From an uncultured Clostridia bacterium (lineage in GTDB: Bacteria; Bacillota; Clostridia; Christensenellales; Borkfalkiaceae): a DNA stretch of 64,000 nt. The stretch covers positions 62,001-126,000 of the forward strand of contig CAMRTO010000001.1 of the NCBI GenBank assembly GCA_947053655.1, given 5' to 3'. The position numbers and the translations under genes were made by a program. This document shows positions 42,452 through 50,694 of this stretch, piece by piece. The notes under the pieces were generated by a model. The model was not told the DNA's origin. It ran no database searches and saw nothing but the letters and a program-made list of their open reading frames with translations. The first letter of the stretch is position 1, and the number at the start of each line of letters is the position of its first letter.

Positions 42452-43108
42452 ATGTTTAAAAATAAATTACTGGACTTAATGGCAGAAAAATCAATATCAA
42501 GTCAACGTCAATTAAGTTTATTAACCGATATCCCTACAACAACTATTAGCGGTTGGATTAACGCGGGAAGACTTCCGGATTATTCAGCAATTAAGAAGCT
42601 TTCAAAATTTTTTAATATTTCTACCGACGAATTACTTGAACAAGAAGATTTTGAATTATCTACCAGAAATGAATTATTTGATTTTGAAACTGAAAAACGT
42701 GAACCAAACGCAAACTCCTTAATAGATTTTTCTGATAGATTAACGGGGTTAATAGAAGAAAAAAATATCACCCAAAATGAACTTGCACAAGAAATTGGCT
42801 ATACCCAAAGGGCAGTATCTAAATGGGTAAACGGTCAAGCCGAACCCACAGAAAGCGCAATTGTAAAATGTGCTAAATATTTTGAAGTGTCGACAGATTA
42901 CCTACTTGGACTTACTTCGGACGACGGTGCGGAGCTGTACTCGCCCCCCACCACCGCCCCTATAGGCGACACCCTCACCCGCGAAGAGCGCGAGCTTGTG
43001 GAAAGATACCGAGCATTGGACGATAAGCTGAAAAAGATTGTTATGGACGGCATTAAAGTTTACGGTGGCGCAAACGAATTAGTTTCCAAATCAGGAAAAA
43101 AGGTTTAA
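42452..43108 (+). CDS. Repressor with two tandem XRE helix-turn-helix domains
   Basis: The 218-residue protein contains two full XRE domains: residues about 1-65 (SQRQLSLLTDIPTTTISGWI) and about 92-153 (TQNELAQEIGYTQRAVSKWV...DYLLGLTS). A short helical tail follows (TREERELVERYRAL). I see no LexA/cI-type autoproteolysis Ser-Lys dyad. It reads away from the three-operator region, which it most likely binds, and precedes the integrase. Confidence 0.85.
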   Translation: MFKNKLLDLMAEKSISSQRQLSLLTDIPTTTISGWINAGRLPDYSAIKKLSKFFNISTDELLEQEDFELSTRNELFDFETEKREPNANSLIDFSDRLTGLIEEKNITQNELAQEIGYTQRAVSKWVNGQAEPTESAIVKCAKYFEVSTDYLLGLTSDDGAELYSPPTTAPIGDTLTREERELVERYRALDDKLKKIVMDGIKVYGGANELVSKSGKKV

Positions 43109-43112
43109 AATT

Positions 43113-43139
43113 CCCCCTACAACACTTTTTTGTAGGGGG
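43113..43139 (+). promoter_or_regulatory. Hairpin sequestering the integrase ribosome binding site
   Basis: A perfect 10-bp stem CCCCCTACAA/TTGTAGGGGG with a 7-nt loop lies between repressor and integrase. Its 3' arm is the only Shine-Dalgarno-like sequence (GTAGGGGG), five bases before the integrase ATG. If formed in the mRNA it would hide the ribosome site. Confidence 0.65.
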
Positions 43140-43144
43140 TAATT

Positions 43145-44368
43145 ATGATATTAACAAATGAAGATTTTAACGGATTACTGCAAATACAAACAATATTGCA
43201 AGCTATTGTCAGGAATGCCGTTATGTCAGAATGCGAGGAGGAACACGAACGAAATTTTGATATAACAATAAAAGAAACAAGTGCATTTGATTTAATTCTA
43301 TCAAAAAGGAGAAAACAAATGCCTCAGAAATACAGGTTAATTTTTACAGAACAATGGTTTAAAGATCATACACGATTAAAGCCGAACGGAGTTTACGAAA
43401 TTAGGTGCAGTATCGATAAGATACCCATATCCGGTTCCAGCAAAGACCTTGACACAGCTATAAAAAAATTTATTAAAGCGCTTTCAAATTCAGACGAAAA
43501 TGCGAAACGAAACCGGAAAGAGGAAAAGCCGAAACACGTACTCTTCCTTGTATTTGCCGAAAAATGGTTTGAAATAGTTAAGAAGCCAACGGTAAAGCCT
43601 ATCACTTATCAAAGCTTTTTATCCGTGCATAAGGCGCACATTGCTCCTTACTTCAGGGGAAAGTATATCGACGAGCTTACCGCAATGCAAATTCAACCGC
43701 TCTTTTCTAAGTTATACAAGATAGGTCACACGAAAGCGGCAATAAATGTCCATTTACTTTTAAATCAGATATTTAAAGCAGCAATCGCCGAACGATTGAT
43801 AAGTTTCAACCCTATGGACGGTGTTACTATTTTGAAACACCATGCTAAAAACGGAAAGGCACTTACTTATGCTGAAGAAAGAGAATTTTTACTAAAACTT
43901 GAAAAAAGTAAATTTAAGCTGACTTATGTTCTTATGCTTTTTTGCGGTATGCGCAGAGCCGAGCTTTCTTCCGCCCGTATTGAAAATTATTTCATTTTCG
44001 TTAAAAACGGTAAACAGAGATTGACTGAAATACAAACCGAAAGAAAGATTCCCATTACTCCTATGCTTGCCCGATATATCGAAGGCGTTTCAAAAAAAGA
44101 ATTCAGAGAAGCTATCGGCTATAGCTGCGACATGTTGAGTCGAGCGTTTAAATCCCTGTGCCCCTCCCACCACCTGCACGAATTGCGACATACGTTTGTC
44201 ACAAGGTGTCAAGAGTGCGGCGTGCCGCGCGAGGTTGTTTCAGTTTGGTGTGGACACGCTGCCGATGACACAATGACTTCAAATGTATATACTCATTTTT
44301 CAGATGAATTTATGCAAGCCGAGGGTAAAAAAGTAGACTATTCTGAACGTTTATATAATAGTAAATAG
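43145..44368 (+). CDS. int: Tyrosine recombinase (integrase)
   Basis: The 407-residue protein has an N-terminal SAM-like core-binding part (FAEKWFEIVKKPTVKPITYQ) and a C-terminal catalytic domain. The residues are visible: arginine in FCGMRRAELSS, H-x-x-R in HELRHTF, GH in VWCGHAADD, and the nucleophile in VYTHFSD. It catalyses integration and excision between attB and attP. Its location about 100 bp from attR and its direction towards the repeat are typical. A 100-residue N-terminal extension is present relative to minimal integrases. Confidence 0.95.
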   Translation: MILTNEDFNGLLQIQTILQAIVRNAVMSECEEEHERNFDITIKETSAFDLILSKRRKQMPQKYRLIFTEQWFKDHTRLKPNGVYEIRCSIDKIPISGSSKDLDTAIKKFIKALSNSDENAKRNRKEEKPKHVLFLVFAEKWFEIVKKPTVKPITYQSFLSVHKAHIAPYFRGKYIDELTAMQIQPLFSKLYKIGHTKAAINVHLLLNQIFKAAIAERLISFNPMDGVTILKHHAKNGKALTYAEEREFLLKLEKSKFKLTYVLMLFCGMRRAELSSARIENYFIFVKNGKQRLTEIQTERKIPITPMLARYIEGVSKKEFREAIGYSCDMLSRAFKSLCPSHHLHELRHTFVTRCQECGVPREVVSVWCGHAADDTMTSNVYTHFSDEFMQAEGKKVDYSERLYNSK

Positions 44369-44373
44369 CGTAA

Positions 44374-44392
44374 GTCCCAATTCAATCCCAAC
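44374..44392. promoter_or_regulatory. Paired candidate integrase arm-type sites, right
   Basis: GTCCCAAT (44,374) and ATCCCAAC (44,385) are 11 bp apart, about 75 bp inside the right repeat, mirroring the left pair. Confidence 0.6.
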
Positions 44393-44464
44393 CTAATTTT
44401 GCTATTTTTATCGCAAAAACTAAGAAAAACACTTTAATATAGTGCTTTTTCAGTACGATTAAAG

Positions 44465-44542
44465 TTCAGGTTCCTGTGGGTGACCGTGGGGGTTCAAATC
44501 CCTTCATCCGCACCAAAACATTAAAAAAGCGGTAAATTAGCA
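44465..44542. repeat. Right attachment repeat (attR), 78 bp
   Basis: This is an exact copy of 25,234-25,311 and holds the displaced 3' half of tRNA-Leu plus the start of its terminator. The terminator copy continues to about 44,569 with one substitution. The fragment has no tRNA 5' half, so it is not a functional tRNA. Confidence 0.95.
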
Positions 44543-44616
44543 CTTTTAAGCTGATTTTACCGCTTTTTTAGTTTTAATTTTCAAATAAAATAAATTATTA
44601 TATGCACAAAAAATTT

Positions 44617-44648
44617 AGGCTTACGATCGTATCGTAAGCCTTTAAAAG
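44617..44648 (-). terminator. Terminator downstream of the 73-residue gene
   Basis: The 11-bp perfect stem AGGCTTACGAT/ATCGTAAGCCT with a 3-nt loop is followed on the minus strand by AAATTTTTT. Confidence 0.75.
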
Positions 44649-44708
44649 TGTATATATGTATTATCCGATAGCGCGTTTTTAGCTGCACGCTTTTTCAAAT
44701 AGTTTTAC

Positions 44709-44930
44709 TTATCCGTTATAGCGGTCAAGATTTGCACGTATCGCTTCTATCAGTCTTTTTTCCGCTGCAACTTTAGAATCTTTGGCAACCTTTGTATTTA
44801 CAGACGTACCATACAATTTTGACAGATCTTCTACAAGATTTTTTAAATGCACGGTATCGAGAATATTGCTTGAACCGCAAAGTTCTTCCGCTGATGTGGG
44901 TGTTGAAGTATTGGGCGTATTCTTATCCAT
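44709..44930 (-). CDS. Small chromosomal hypothetical protein
   Basis: The 73-residue hydrophilic protein (Thr/Ser-rich start, helical end AEKRLIEAIRANLDRYNG) sits just outside the element. A ribosome site (aaaggagaa) supports it. Function unknown. Confidence 0.6.
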   Translation of the reverse strand: MDKNTPNTSTPTSAEELCGSSNILDTVHLKNLVEDLSKLYGTSVNTKVAKDSKVAAEKRLIEAIRANLDRYNG

Positions 44931-45093
44931 AAAATAAATTCTCCTTTCTGATTTTAAACAGTTATATTGTATAAAGTTGCCGCAAAGCGCTTAATGTTAT
45001 GAAGCGATTTGTTTACTTTACAATCTAAGATATGCAAACTAAAATTTTTTTACCACTGATAAATAATTTCCGGTGGCAACATACTCTATTTTA

Positions 45094-45249
45094 TCAGACC
45101 TTTTTTCGGGATTTTTTATTTTTATATTCGTCGCATTCTTCGTCAAAACCGAAATCGCACATAATAGCGCCTTCCGTTGGCTTTCCCGTCAAACGGCAGA
45201 CCTCGCAATCTTTTTCCCAATTCCATTCACTGTACGGACAACCCTTCAT
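45094..45249 (-). CDS. Small cysteine-rich protein
   Basis: The ATG at 45249 follows aaggaggctgaatta, giving 51 residues rather than 61. Cysteines in KGCPYSEWNWEKDCEVC and MCDFGFDEECDEY suggest a zinc site. It continues with a basic tail. Unknown function. Confidence 0.65.
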   Translation of the reverse strand: MKGCPYSEWNWEKDCEVCRLTGKPTEGAIMCDFGFDEECDEYKNKKSRKKV

Positions 45250-45283
45250 TAATTCAGCCTCCTTAAACGATATGTACAATCGA

Positions 45284-45314
45284 CGCCCGCTTGCCGTTTA
45301 TCGGCAAGCGGGCG
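45284..45314. terminator. Strong hairpin between small genes
   Basis: The 13-bp stem CGCCCGCTTGCCG/CGGCAAGCGGGCG with a TTTAT loop lies downstream of the 50-residue gene. Confidence 0.75.
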
Positions 45315-45338
45315 CTTTTGTCGAAAGTAATTCCTTAA

Positions 45339-45491
45339 TTAGGACTCTGATTCATAATGGCAATCCGAGTACTGTGTAGGGGGCATAGTTTCTCCCTCAC
45401 CTACCCAAATGGAATTTATTACGTTGCCTTTAACGTCGATAACCTTATAGGAACCGGACTTAGGGCAAGTATCTCCGCAATTCAATCTCAT
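45339..45491 (-). CDS. 50-residue YjzC-like small protein, too short for the ORF track
   Basis: The minus-strand ATG at 45491 follows cggaggtaataat. It encodes 50 residues starting MRLNCGDTCPKSGSYKVID and ending with PPTQYSDCHYES. The PKSGxYKV...GExMPPT pattern resembles small YjzC-family proteins. Cysteines at positions 5, 9 and 44 may bind metal. Confidence 0.72.
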   Translation of the reverse strand: MRLNCGDTCPKSGSYKVIDVKGNVINSIWVGEGETMPPTQYSDCHYESES

Positions 45492-45533
45492 ATTATTACC
45501 TCCGTAATAATATTATGGGCAGAGAATTCTTTT

Positions 45534-45983
45534 TTATTTACAGTATTTTTTTTCTATATCGGAAATTTTATCCACCCTGCGTTGATGCCTTCCGCCTTCA
45601 AAATCTGTGGTTAAAAACGTTTCAACTATTTTAAGCGCGTATCCCGTACCGACCACCTTTTCTCCCAAAGCAAGAACATTTGCATCGTTATGGCGGCGTG
45701 TGAATTCCGCGCAATACGTATCGTGGCAATGCGCGCACCTTACACCGCGAACCTTGTTGGCAACTATAGAAACGCCGATACCTGTGGAACAGACTATTAT
45801 GCCCTTTTCGCACTCGCCGTGCGCAACAGCCTCTGCGGCGGGAAGCGCAAAATCGGGATAATCGCAACTGTCGAAGCTGTCCGTACCGTAATCCACATAA
45901 ACATGACCGTTTTGTTTGAGATATTCAATAATTTCTCTTTTCAAATTCAGACCGCCGTGGTCGCATGCCAAAGCTATTTTCAT
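45534..45983 (-). CDS. rpiB: Ribose-5-phosphate isomerase B
   Basis: The 149-residue protein begins MKIALACDHGGLNLK and contains IIVCSTGIGVSIVANKV, both diagnostic of RpiB/LacAB. It interconverts ribulose 5-phosphate and ribose 5-phosphate in the pentose phosphate pathway. It follows the phosphatase gene by about 12 bases. Confidence 0.95.
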   Translation of the reverse strand: MKIALACDHGGLNLKREIIEYLKQNGHVYVDYGTDSFDSCDYPDFALPAAEAVAHGECEKGIIVCSTGIGVSIVANKVRGVRCAHCHDTYCAEFTRRHNDANVLALGEKVVGTGYALKIVETFLTTDFEGGRHQRRVDKISDIEKKYCK

Positions 45984-45995
45984 AAAAATCTCCTT

Positions 45996-46454
45996 TTATC
46001 CTTTATACTGTGTTATAAATTTTTTTATTATTATATCGCAAACTTCGGAAAGAGCGTCGCGCGTATTTCTGTAAATTTCGGTGCCGCAACCGTAAGGGTC
46101 GGGAACGTCGGAACCGCAAATATCGCGCACGCTTACAACGTTACCATTATTTTCAACCGAAAGCTTTTGCGCATCGGTCATACACACAACCAATGTAGCG
46201 GCGGCAACCATTTTAGGCGTAACGCGGCGCGATTTGAATTTTTCGTTTTCAATACCCAGCTCTTTAAGCACGAGTCTGCTGTTTTCGCTGATACAATCGC
46301 CGTTCTTCGCGCTGATTCCGCACGAAGCCACGTCCCACCATTTTATTTTATTCTTTTTGATTTTACTTCTCAGCAGGGCTTCCGCCATAGGACTACGGCA
46401 GGTATTACCCGTACATATAAACAGTATTTTTTTTCTTTTCATAAGCTGTTGCAA
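45996..46454 (-). CDS. Low-molecular-weight protein tyrosine (arginine) phosphatase
   Basis: The 152-residue enzyme has the active-site loop ICTGNTCRSPMAEALL and the C-terminal general acid motif DPYG. It overlaps the tsaC gene by 16 bases. The neighbours rpiB and ywlC/tsaC match the conserved ywlC-ywlE-rpiB cluster of Firmicutes, where YwlE acts on phosphoarginine. Confidence 0.92.
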   Translation of the reverse strand: MQQLMKRKKILFICTGNTCRSPMAEALLRSKIKKNKIKWWDVASCGISAKNGDCISENSRLVLKELGIENEKFKSRRVTPKMVAAATLVVCMTDAQKLSVENNGNVVSVRDICGSDVPDPYGCGTEIYRNTRDALSEVCDIIIKKFITQYKG

Positions 46455-47440
46455 GCCTTTGTAAGCCTGTTTAACACCCCTTTCATTATTCCGTCGTTTT
46501 TTGAAGGCGTAACGGCAATTATCAAATCCGCTTTGCTTTCTCCTTCACGAAGTTTATCATACAGATTGAAAGCCATCTCCCGCTCCGATTCCCCCAGATT
46601 AAGAATATTTTTCACCTCTGCGGGAAGTAGTGCCGCCGTTGACCCGTCACATAGAATATACGCTTTGACGCCTTGCGCAACATTGCTTTTATAACACGAA
46701 ACGGCAGCCGCCAAATTGCTTTTATCATACATGACAGTGTTGCAGGTTGGCGCATAATGCTTATATTTCATGCCTGGCGAACGGACTTGTTCGCCTTCTT
46801 TAAGGACGTATTCACCGCATTTGCCGACCGATTTTTCAATCATTTCACGGGTTATAAGTCCGCTTCTGAGTATTACGGGATATTCGCCCGTGCAGTCCAA
46901 AACGGTGCTTTCTATTCCGCCCGTACACTTACCGCCGTTAAGAATAACCTCTATTTTACCGTTCAAATCATTAAAAACATGCTCGGCGGTTACAGGACTT
47001 ACGTGCTTGGAGATATTTGCCGAAGGCGCGGCAACAGGTAAATCCAGAAACCGCAAAAATTGTTGCGCGCCTTCATGCGACGGAACGCGTATAGCCAAAG
47101 TATCCAGTCCGCAAGAAACCGCGGTGCTTACGTTCCCGCGGCTTTTATAAACCATAGTCAACGGTCCGGGCAAAAACTCGGCGGCAAGACGGTTTGCATA
47201 TTGCGGAACATAAGAAACAAGCTTGTTTATATCGTAACCTGTATGAACGTGTACTATAAGAGGATTGTCGTTCGGCCGGCCTTTGATTTTAAAAATATTT
47301 TCCACCGCAGAGTTGTCAAACGCGTTTGCGCCGAGCCCGTAAACCGTCTCGGTCGGAAACGCAACCGCTCCGCCGTCCGAAATTATCTTTCCGCATAACG
47401 ACAGTGAATTATCGTCAATATCCAAAATACGTGTTATCAT
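46439..47440 (-). CDS. tsaC: L-threonylcarbamoyladenylate synthase
   Basis: The 333-residue protein has the N-terminal YrdC domain (PTETVYGLGANAF, IKGRPNDNPLIVH, APSANIS) and a C-terminal Sua5 domain starting after the LRSGLIT...RSPGMKYKHYAP linker. It makes the intermediate for the t6A37 modification of tRNAs. Its length matches YwlC/Sua5 rather than short TsaC. Confidence 0.93.
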   Translation of the reverse strand: MITRILDIDDNSLSLCGKIISDGGAVAFPTETVYGLGANAFDNSAVENIFKIKGRPNDNPLIVHVHTGYDINKLVSYVPQYANRLAAEFLPGPLTMVYKSRGNVSTAVSCGLDTLAIRVPSHEGAQQFLRFLDLPVAAPSANISKHVSPVTAEHVFNDLNGKIEVILNGGKCTGGIESTVLDCTGEYPVILRSGLITREMIEKSVGKCGEYVLKEGEQVRSPGMKYKHYAPTCNTVMYDKSNLAAAVSCYKSNVAQGVKAYILCDGSTAALLPAEVKNILNLGESEREMAFNLYDKLREGESKADLIIAVTPSKNDGIMKGVLNRLTKACNSL

Positions 47441-47452
47441 TTTTACTTTCGG

Positions 47453-48901
47453 TTAAAACGGCATTTCCTCGTCGGGAGGAATGTCTTCCGCAACCATACC
47501 GCCCAAATTTTCCGGCATAGGCAAATCGTTTTCGGGAGGCGGCTCCAGCCCCTCGTCGCGCTCGGGATTGACAAATTTGGTAAGCTCGCCTTTGAAACGT
47601 AACTTTATCCTGTCAAGTCCGCCGTTCCTGTGCTTGGCAACTATCAAATCCGCCATACCTTTTATTATGTGTTTCTTTTCGATATCCTCGTCGGTTGCGT
47701 TTACGTCAGGACGGTTTATAAACATAACGATATCTGCGTCCTGCTCTATAGCGCCCGACTCTCGCAAATCCGAAAGCTGAGGTTCGCCCGACTGTATACG
47801 CCTTAACTGCGACAGAGCAATAACGGGCACGTCCAGCTCTTTTGCCATAATTTTCAAATCGCGCGTTATCGACGCAACCTCTTGCGTTCTATTCTGGTCG
47901 CCGTTTTGGGTTTTACCGCTTGACATTAACTGTATATAGTCTATCATGACAAGGTCGAGCTGACCGTTGTTTTTCGCCTTGATTCTGCGGCATTTGGATA
48001 AAATTTCCGCCGGAGTGACCCTTGAAGAATCGTCTATGTTTATTCTGCTTTTTCTGAGTTTTTCACTTGCCTTGACAAGCTTTTTCCAGTCGTTGGCGGT
48101 AAGCTTACCCGACAACGCGTCGGACATACTGACGTTTGCCGCACTGCACATAAGCCTTTGGATAATCTGCACTTCCGGCATTTCCAAAGAGAATACCGCG
48201 CATACCGCGCCGCTACCCAAAGCGGCATTTTCGATTATGTTCATAGCAATAGACGTTTTTCCCATACCGGGGCGGGCGGCAATAACTATAAGGTCGGATT
48301 TCTGCAAACCGTTGGTAAGCCTGTCCAAACGCGTAAATCCGGTAGTAACGCCCTTAAAAGCGTCTTTATCCTTTGCAAGCTTTTCAAACTTATCGAGAAC
48401 CGCGTCTATGCCGCTACCCTCGCGTATATCCTTCATTGCCGAAGTATCCTGCGTGGCGGATATGCTGTAAATTTTTTCTTCGGCAAATTGTATACTGGCG
48501 AGACTGTCGTCGCTTGACTTTGAATATTCGGCAATATCTCTGGCGGCGCGAATAAGGCTTCTGTTTATACTGTCGCGCTTGACTATATCCTGATAAAATC
48601 TGAAATTCGCCGCCGACGGCGTTATCTGCGCAAGCTCGGAAACATACGTTACACCGCCCGCTTTGTCAAGGTTTTTTTCACTTTCAAGCTTGTCGCATAA
48701 GGTAACTATATCGACCGGCTTCCGCTCCGCGAAAACCAATTTCATTGCGGCAAGAATGTTTTGGTGGGACTCGTGATAAAAATCGTTTTTATCCAGACCG
48801 TCCAACACCTCTGCAAGTATTTCGTTATCTATCAGCATACAGCCCAAAAGCGCCTGTTCTGCATCAAGATTATTCGGCATTATATTGTTTTTATCTGACA
48901 T
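47453..48901 (-). CDS. dnaB: Host replicative DNA helicase
   Basis: The 482-residue protein shows the N-terminal domain NLDAEQALLGCMLIDNEIL, Walker A ARPGMGKTS, Walker B LVMIDYIQLM and the ESGAIEQDADIVMFI segment. It carries an acidic C-terminal tail (PPENDLPMPENLGG) absent from the element copy. This is the chromosomal replisome helicase. Confidence 0.96.
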   Translation of the reverse strand: MSDKNNIMPNNLDAEQALLGCMLIDNEILAEVLDGLDKNDFYHESHQNILAAMKLVFAERKPVDIVTLCDKLESEKNLDKAGGVTYVSELAQITPSAANFRFYQDIVKRDSINRSLIRAARDIAEYSKSSDDSLASIQFAEEKIYSISATQDTSAMKDIREGSGIDAVLDKFEKLAKDKDAFKGVTTGFTRLDRLTNGLQKSDLIVIAARPGMGKTSIAMNIIENAALGSGAVCAVFSLEMPEVQIIQRLMCSAANVSMSDALSGKLTANDWKKLVKASEKLRKSRINIDDSSRVTPAEILSKCRRIKAKNNGQLDLVMIDYIQLMSSGKTQNGDQNRTQEVASITRDLKIMAKELDVPVIALSQLRRIQSGEPQLSDLRESGAIEQDADIVMFINRPDVNATDEDIEKKHIIKGMADLIVAKHRNGGLDRIKLRFKGELTKFVNPERDEGLEPPPENDLPMPENLGGMVAEDIPPDEEMPF

Positions 48902-48907
48902 AGTACT

Positions 48908-50683
48908 TTATATTCCCATTAATTTTTCAAATTCCGCAAGAGTTTCGTCAAATTCCTTCATGGCAAAGTCATAAGGTTCCTGTGACATGAGGTCGACGCC
49001 GGCAAGCTTTAACAGCGATACCGGATCGGTCGAACAACCACCCGAAAGAAAATCGAAGTAATCTTTAACCGCGTTTTCTTTTCCGGTCAGAATGCGGTTT
49101 GCTATATTTATAGCAGCGATTATGCCCGTTGCGTATTTGTACACGTAAAACGAATTATAAAAATGCGGTATCCTTGCCCACTCGCACGAAATGTTATAAT
49201 CATGCTCGATATCGTTTCCGTAATACTTCCTGCCTATATCCGCATAAAGCTTACAAAGGTTATCCTTTGTCAAAGGCTCTCCCTTTTCTGCCATATCGTG
49301 TGCGCCGTATTCGAACTCCGCAAACATTGTCTGTCTGTGTAATGTTGCACGAATTGTATCAAGATAATAATTCAAAAGATATTTCTTGAAATTGTCATCC
49401 TTAGAATCCGCCAGCATAAATTTAAGAAGCAACACTTCGTTGACTGTGCTTGCAACTTCCGCAACGAATATCGTATAAGAAGTTTTTGCATACGGTTGAT
49501 ACTTTTCGGAAAAATAGCTGTGCAACGAATGTCCCATCTCGTGCGCGATAGTAAACACGTCATGCGTTGTCGGTTTGTAATTCAAAAGCACATACGGGTG
49601 TGCACCGGGACAGCTTGTACTGTAAGCGCCGCTGCGTTTACCTTCCGTTTCCTCCACGTCAATCCAACGCTCGTCATAGCCTTTTTTAAGCAACTTCTGA
49701 TATTCTTCACCGAGCGGTGCAAGTCCTTTAATTACATAATCGTAAGCATCGTCATAAGAAAGTTTCAAATCCACGCCCGAAACAAGCGGAGCATAGATAT
49801 CGTAAAAATACATTTTGTCGTAAGCAAGAATTTTTTTACGCATCGAAATGTAGCGGTGCATAGAACCGAGATTTTTATCGACCGTTTTCAATAGCATGTC
49901 GTAAACGGCTTTATCAACGTCTTCATCAAACAACGCGCGCTCGAGACAGGAGCCGAACTTATAGACCTTACTTAAAAATACATCTTTTTTGACATTACCG
50001 TAATATACGGACGTAATCGTATTTATAAGCGAAATATATGACGCATAGTACTTTTCATACGCTTCTTTTCTTTTATTTCTGTCATCGGAATGGAGTATAA
50101 TGCCGTAAGTTCCGTGGCTTAGTTTGATTTTCTCGCCTTCCCACTCTATTTCGGGCAAAGGAAGCTCGACATTGTCTATCATGCCGAAAGTTTCCGAAAA
50201 AGTCGAAAGTGTTTCACCGCATAAACCGACAAGTCTTTCCTCCCGCTCGGAAACAACGTGGGGTTTTCTCCTGATAATTCTTTTAAGCTCGTAATCGTAA
50301 TCCGCAAAACGCTTATCGGAAATAAGAGACAACAAATACTTTTCGTCCATGCCCGCCATTTCAGGTTCAAAGAAGGCAAGCTCTGTTGCATACTTGGAAT
50401 AAAGCGCGTTAATCTTTGCATAATACGCACCGTACTTGGAGACTGAAGCATCTTCGTCCTTTTTCATATGGGCGTATACGGCAAGCCTTTCGAAATGTAT
50501 GTTGAAAGCGTCGTGACGCTTGAAAAAATCCAACAGCGTATCGCTGTTGCCGAGTTTACCCGAATATTCGGAAAATTTGAGCGATTTTTCGGTTTCGGCA
50601 AAACATTTTTCCCAATCGCCGTCTGTAGTGAAAATATCTTCTATTTTCCATTTGTATCTTTCTTTTACCTGATCTCTTTTCAA
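48908..50683 (-). CDS. pepF: Oligoendopeptidase F
   Basis: The 591-residue M3B metallopeptidase contains the zinc motif HEMGHSLHSYF and the PepF pattern (TSCPGAHPYVLLNY). It hydrolyses short peptides in the cytoplasm. It directly follows the DUF711 gene and precedes dnaB by six bases, suggesting a long housekeeping operon. Confidence 0.95.
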   Translation of the reverse strand: MKRDQVKERYKWKIEDIFTTDGDWEKCFAETEKSLKFSEYSGKLGNSDTLLDFFKRHDAFNIHFERLAVYAHMKKDEDASVSKYGAYYAKINALYSKYATELAFFEPEMAGMDEKYLLSLISDKRFADYDYELKRIIRRKPHVVSEREERLVGLCGETLSTFSETFGMIDNVELPLPEIEWEGEKIKLSHGTYGIILHSDDRNKRKEAYEKYYASYISLINTITSVYYGNVKKDVFLSKVYKFGSCLERALFDEDVDKAVYDMLLKTVDKNLGSMHRYISMRKKILAYDKMYFYDIYAPLVSGVDLKLSYDDAYDYVIKGLAPLGEEYQKLLKKGYDERWIDVEETEGKRSGAYSTSCPGAHPYVLLNYKPTTHDVFTIAHEMGHSLHSYFSEKYQPYAKTSYTIFVAEVASTVNEVLLLKFMLADSKDDNFKKYLLNYYLDTIRATLHRQTMFAEFEYGAHDMAEKGEPLTKDNLCKLYADIGRKYYGNDIEHDYNISCEWARIPHFYNSFYVYKYATGIIAAINIANRILTGKENAVKDYFDFLSGGCSTDPVSLLKLAGVDLMSQEPYDFAMKEFDETLAEFEKLMGI

Positions 50684-50694
50684 TTTACAACCTC

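Larger units (their letters stand above)
25234..44464. mobile_element. 19.2 kb integrated element in tRNA-Leu, with Zot-like ATPase and no capsid genes
   Basis: The element is bounded by the 78-bp direct repeats and has a right-end tyrosine recombinase. Nearly all other genes run leftward in overlapping operons. It encodes a DnaB helicase, a winged-helix replication protein, a methyltransferase, a Zot/pI-like ATPase and a membrane surface-protein operon. It also holds two repressor switches, three putative small RNAs and a hairpin cluster. No terminase, portal, tail, relaxase or VirB genes are seen. Excision would give a 19,231-bp circle. Classification as an inovirus-like temperate element is an inference. 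Confidence 0.93.

Noticed and set aside
25234-44464. Conjugative or mobilizable element (ICE/IME)
   Set aside because: No relaxase, coupling protein or VirB-like genes are recognisable, although the DUF5348/DUF3850 proteins also occur in such elements. Kept only as an alternative.
44465-44519. A second tRNA-Leu
   Set aside because: Only the 3' half from the anticodon loop is present; it is the displaced part of the target tRNA.
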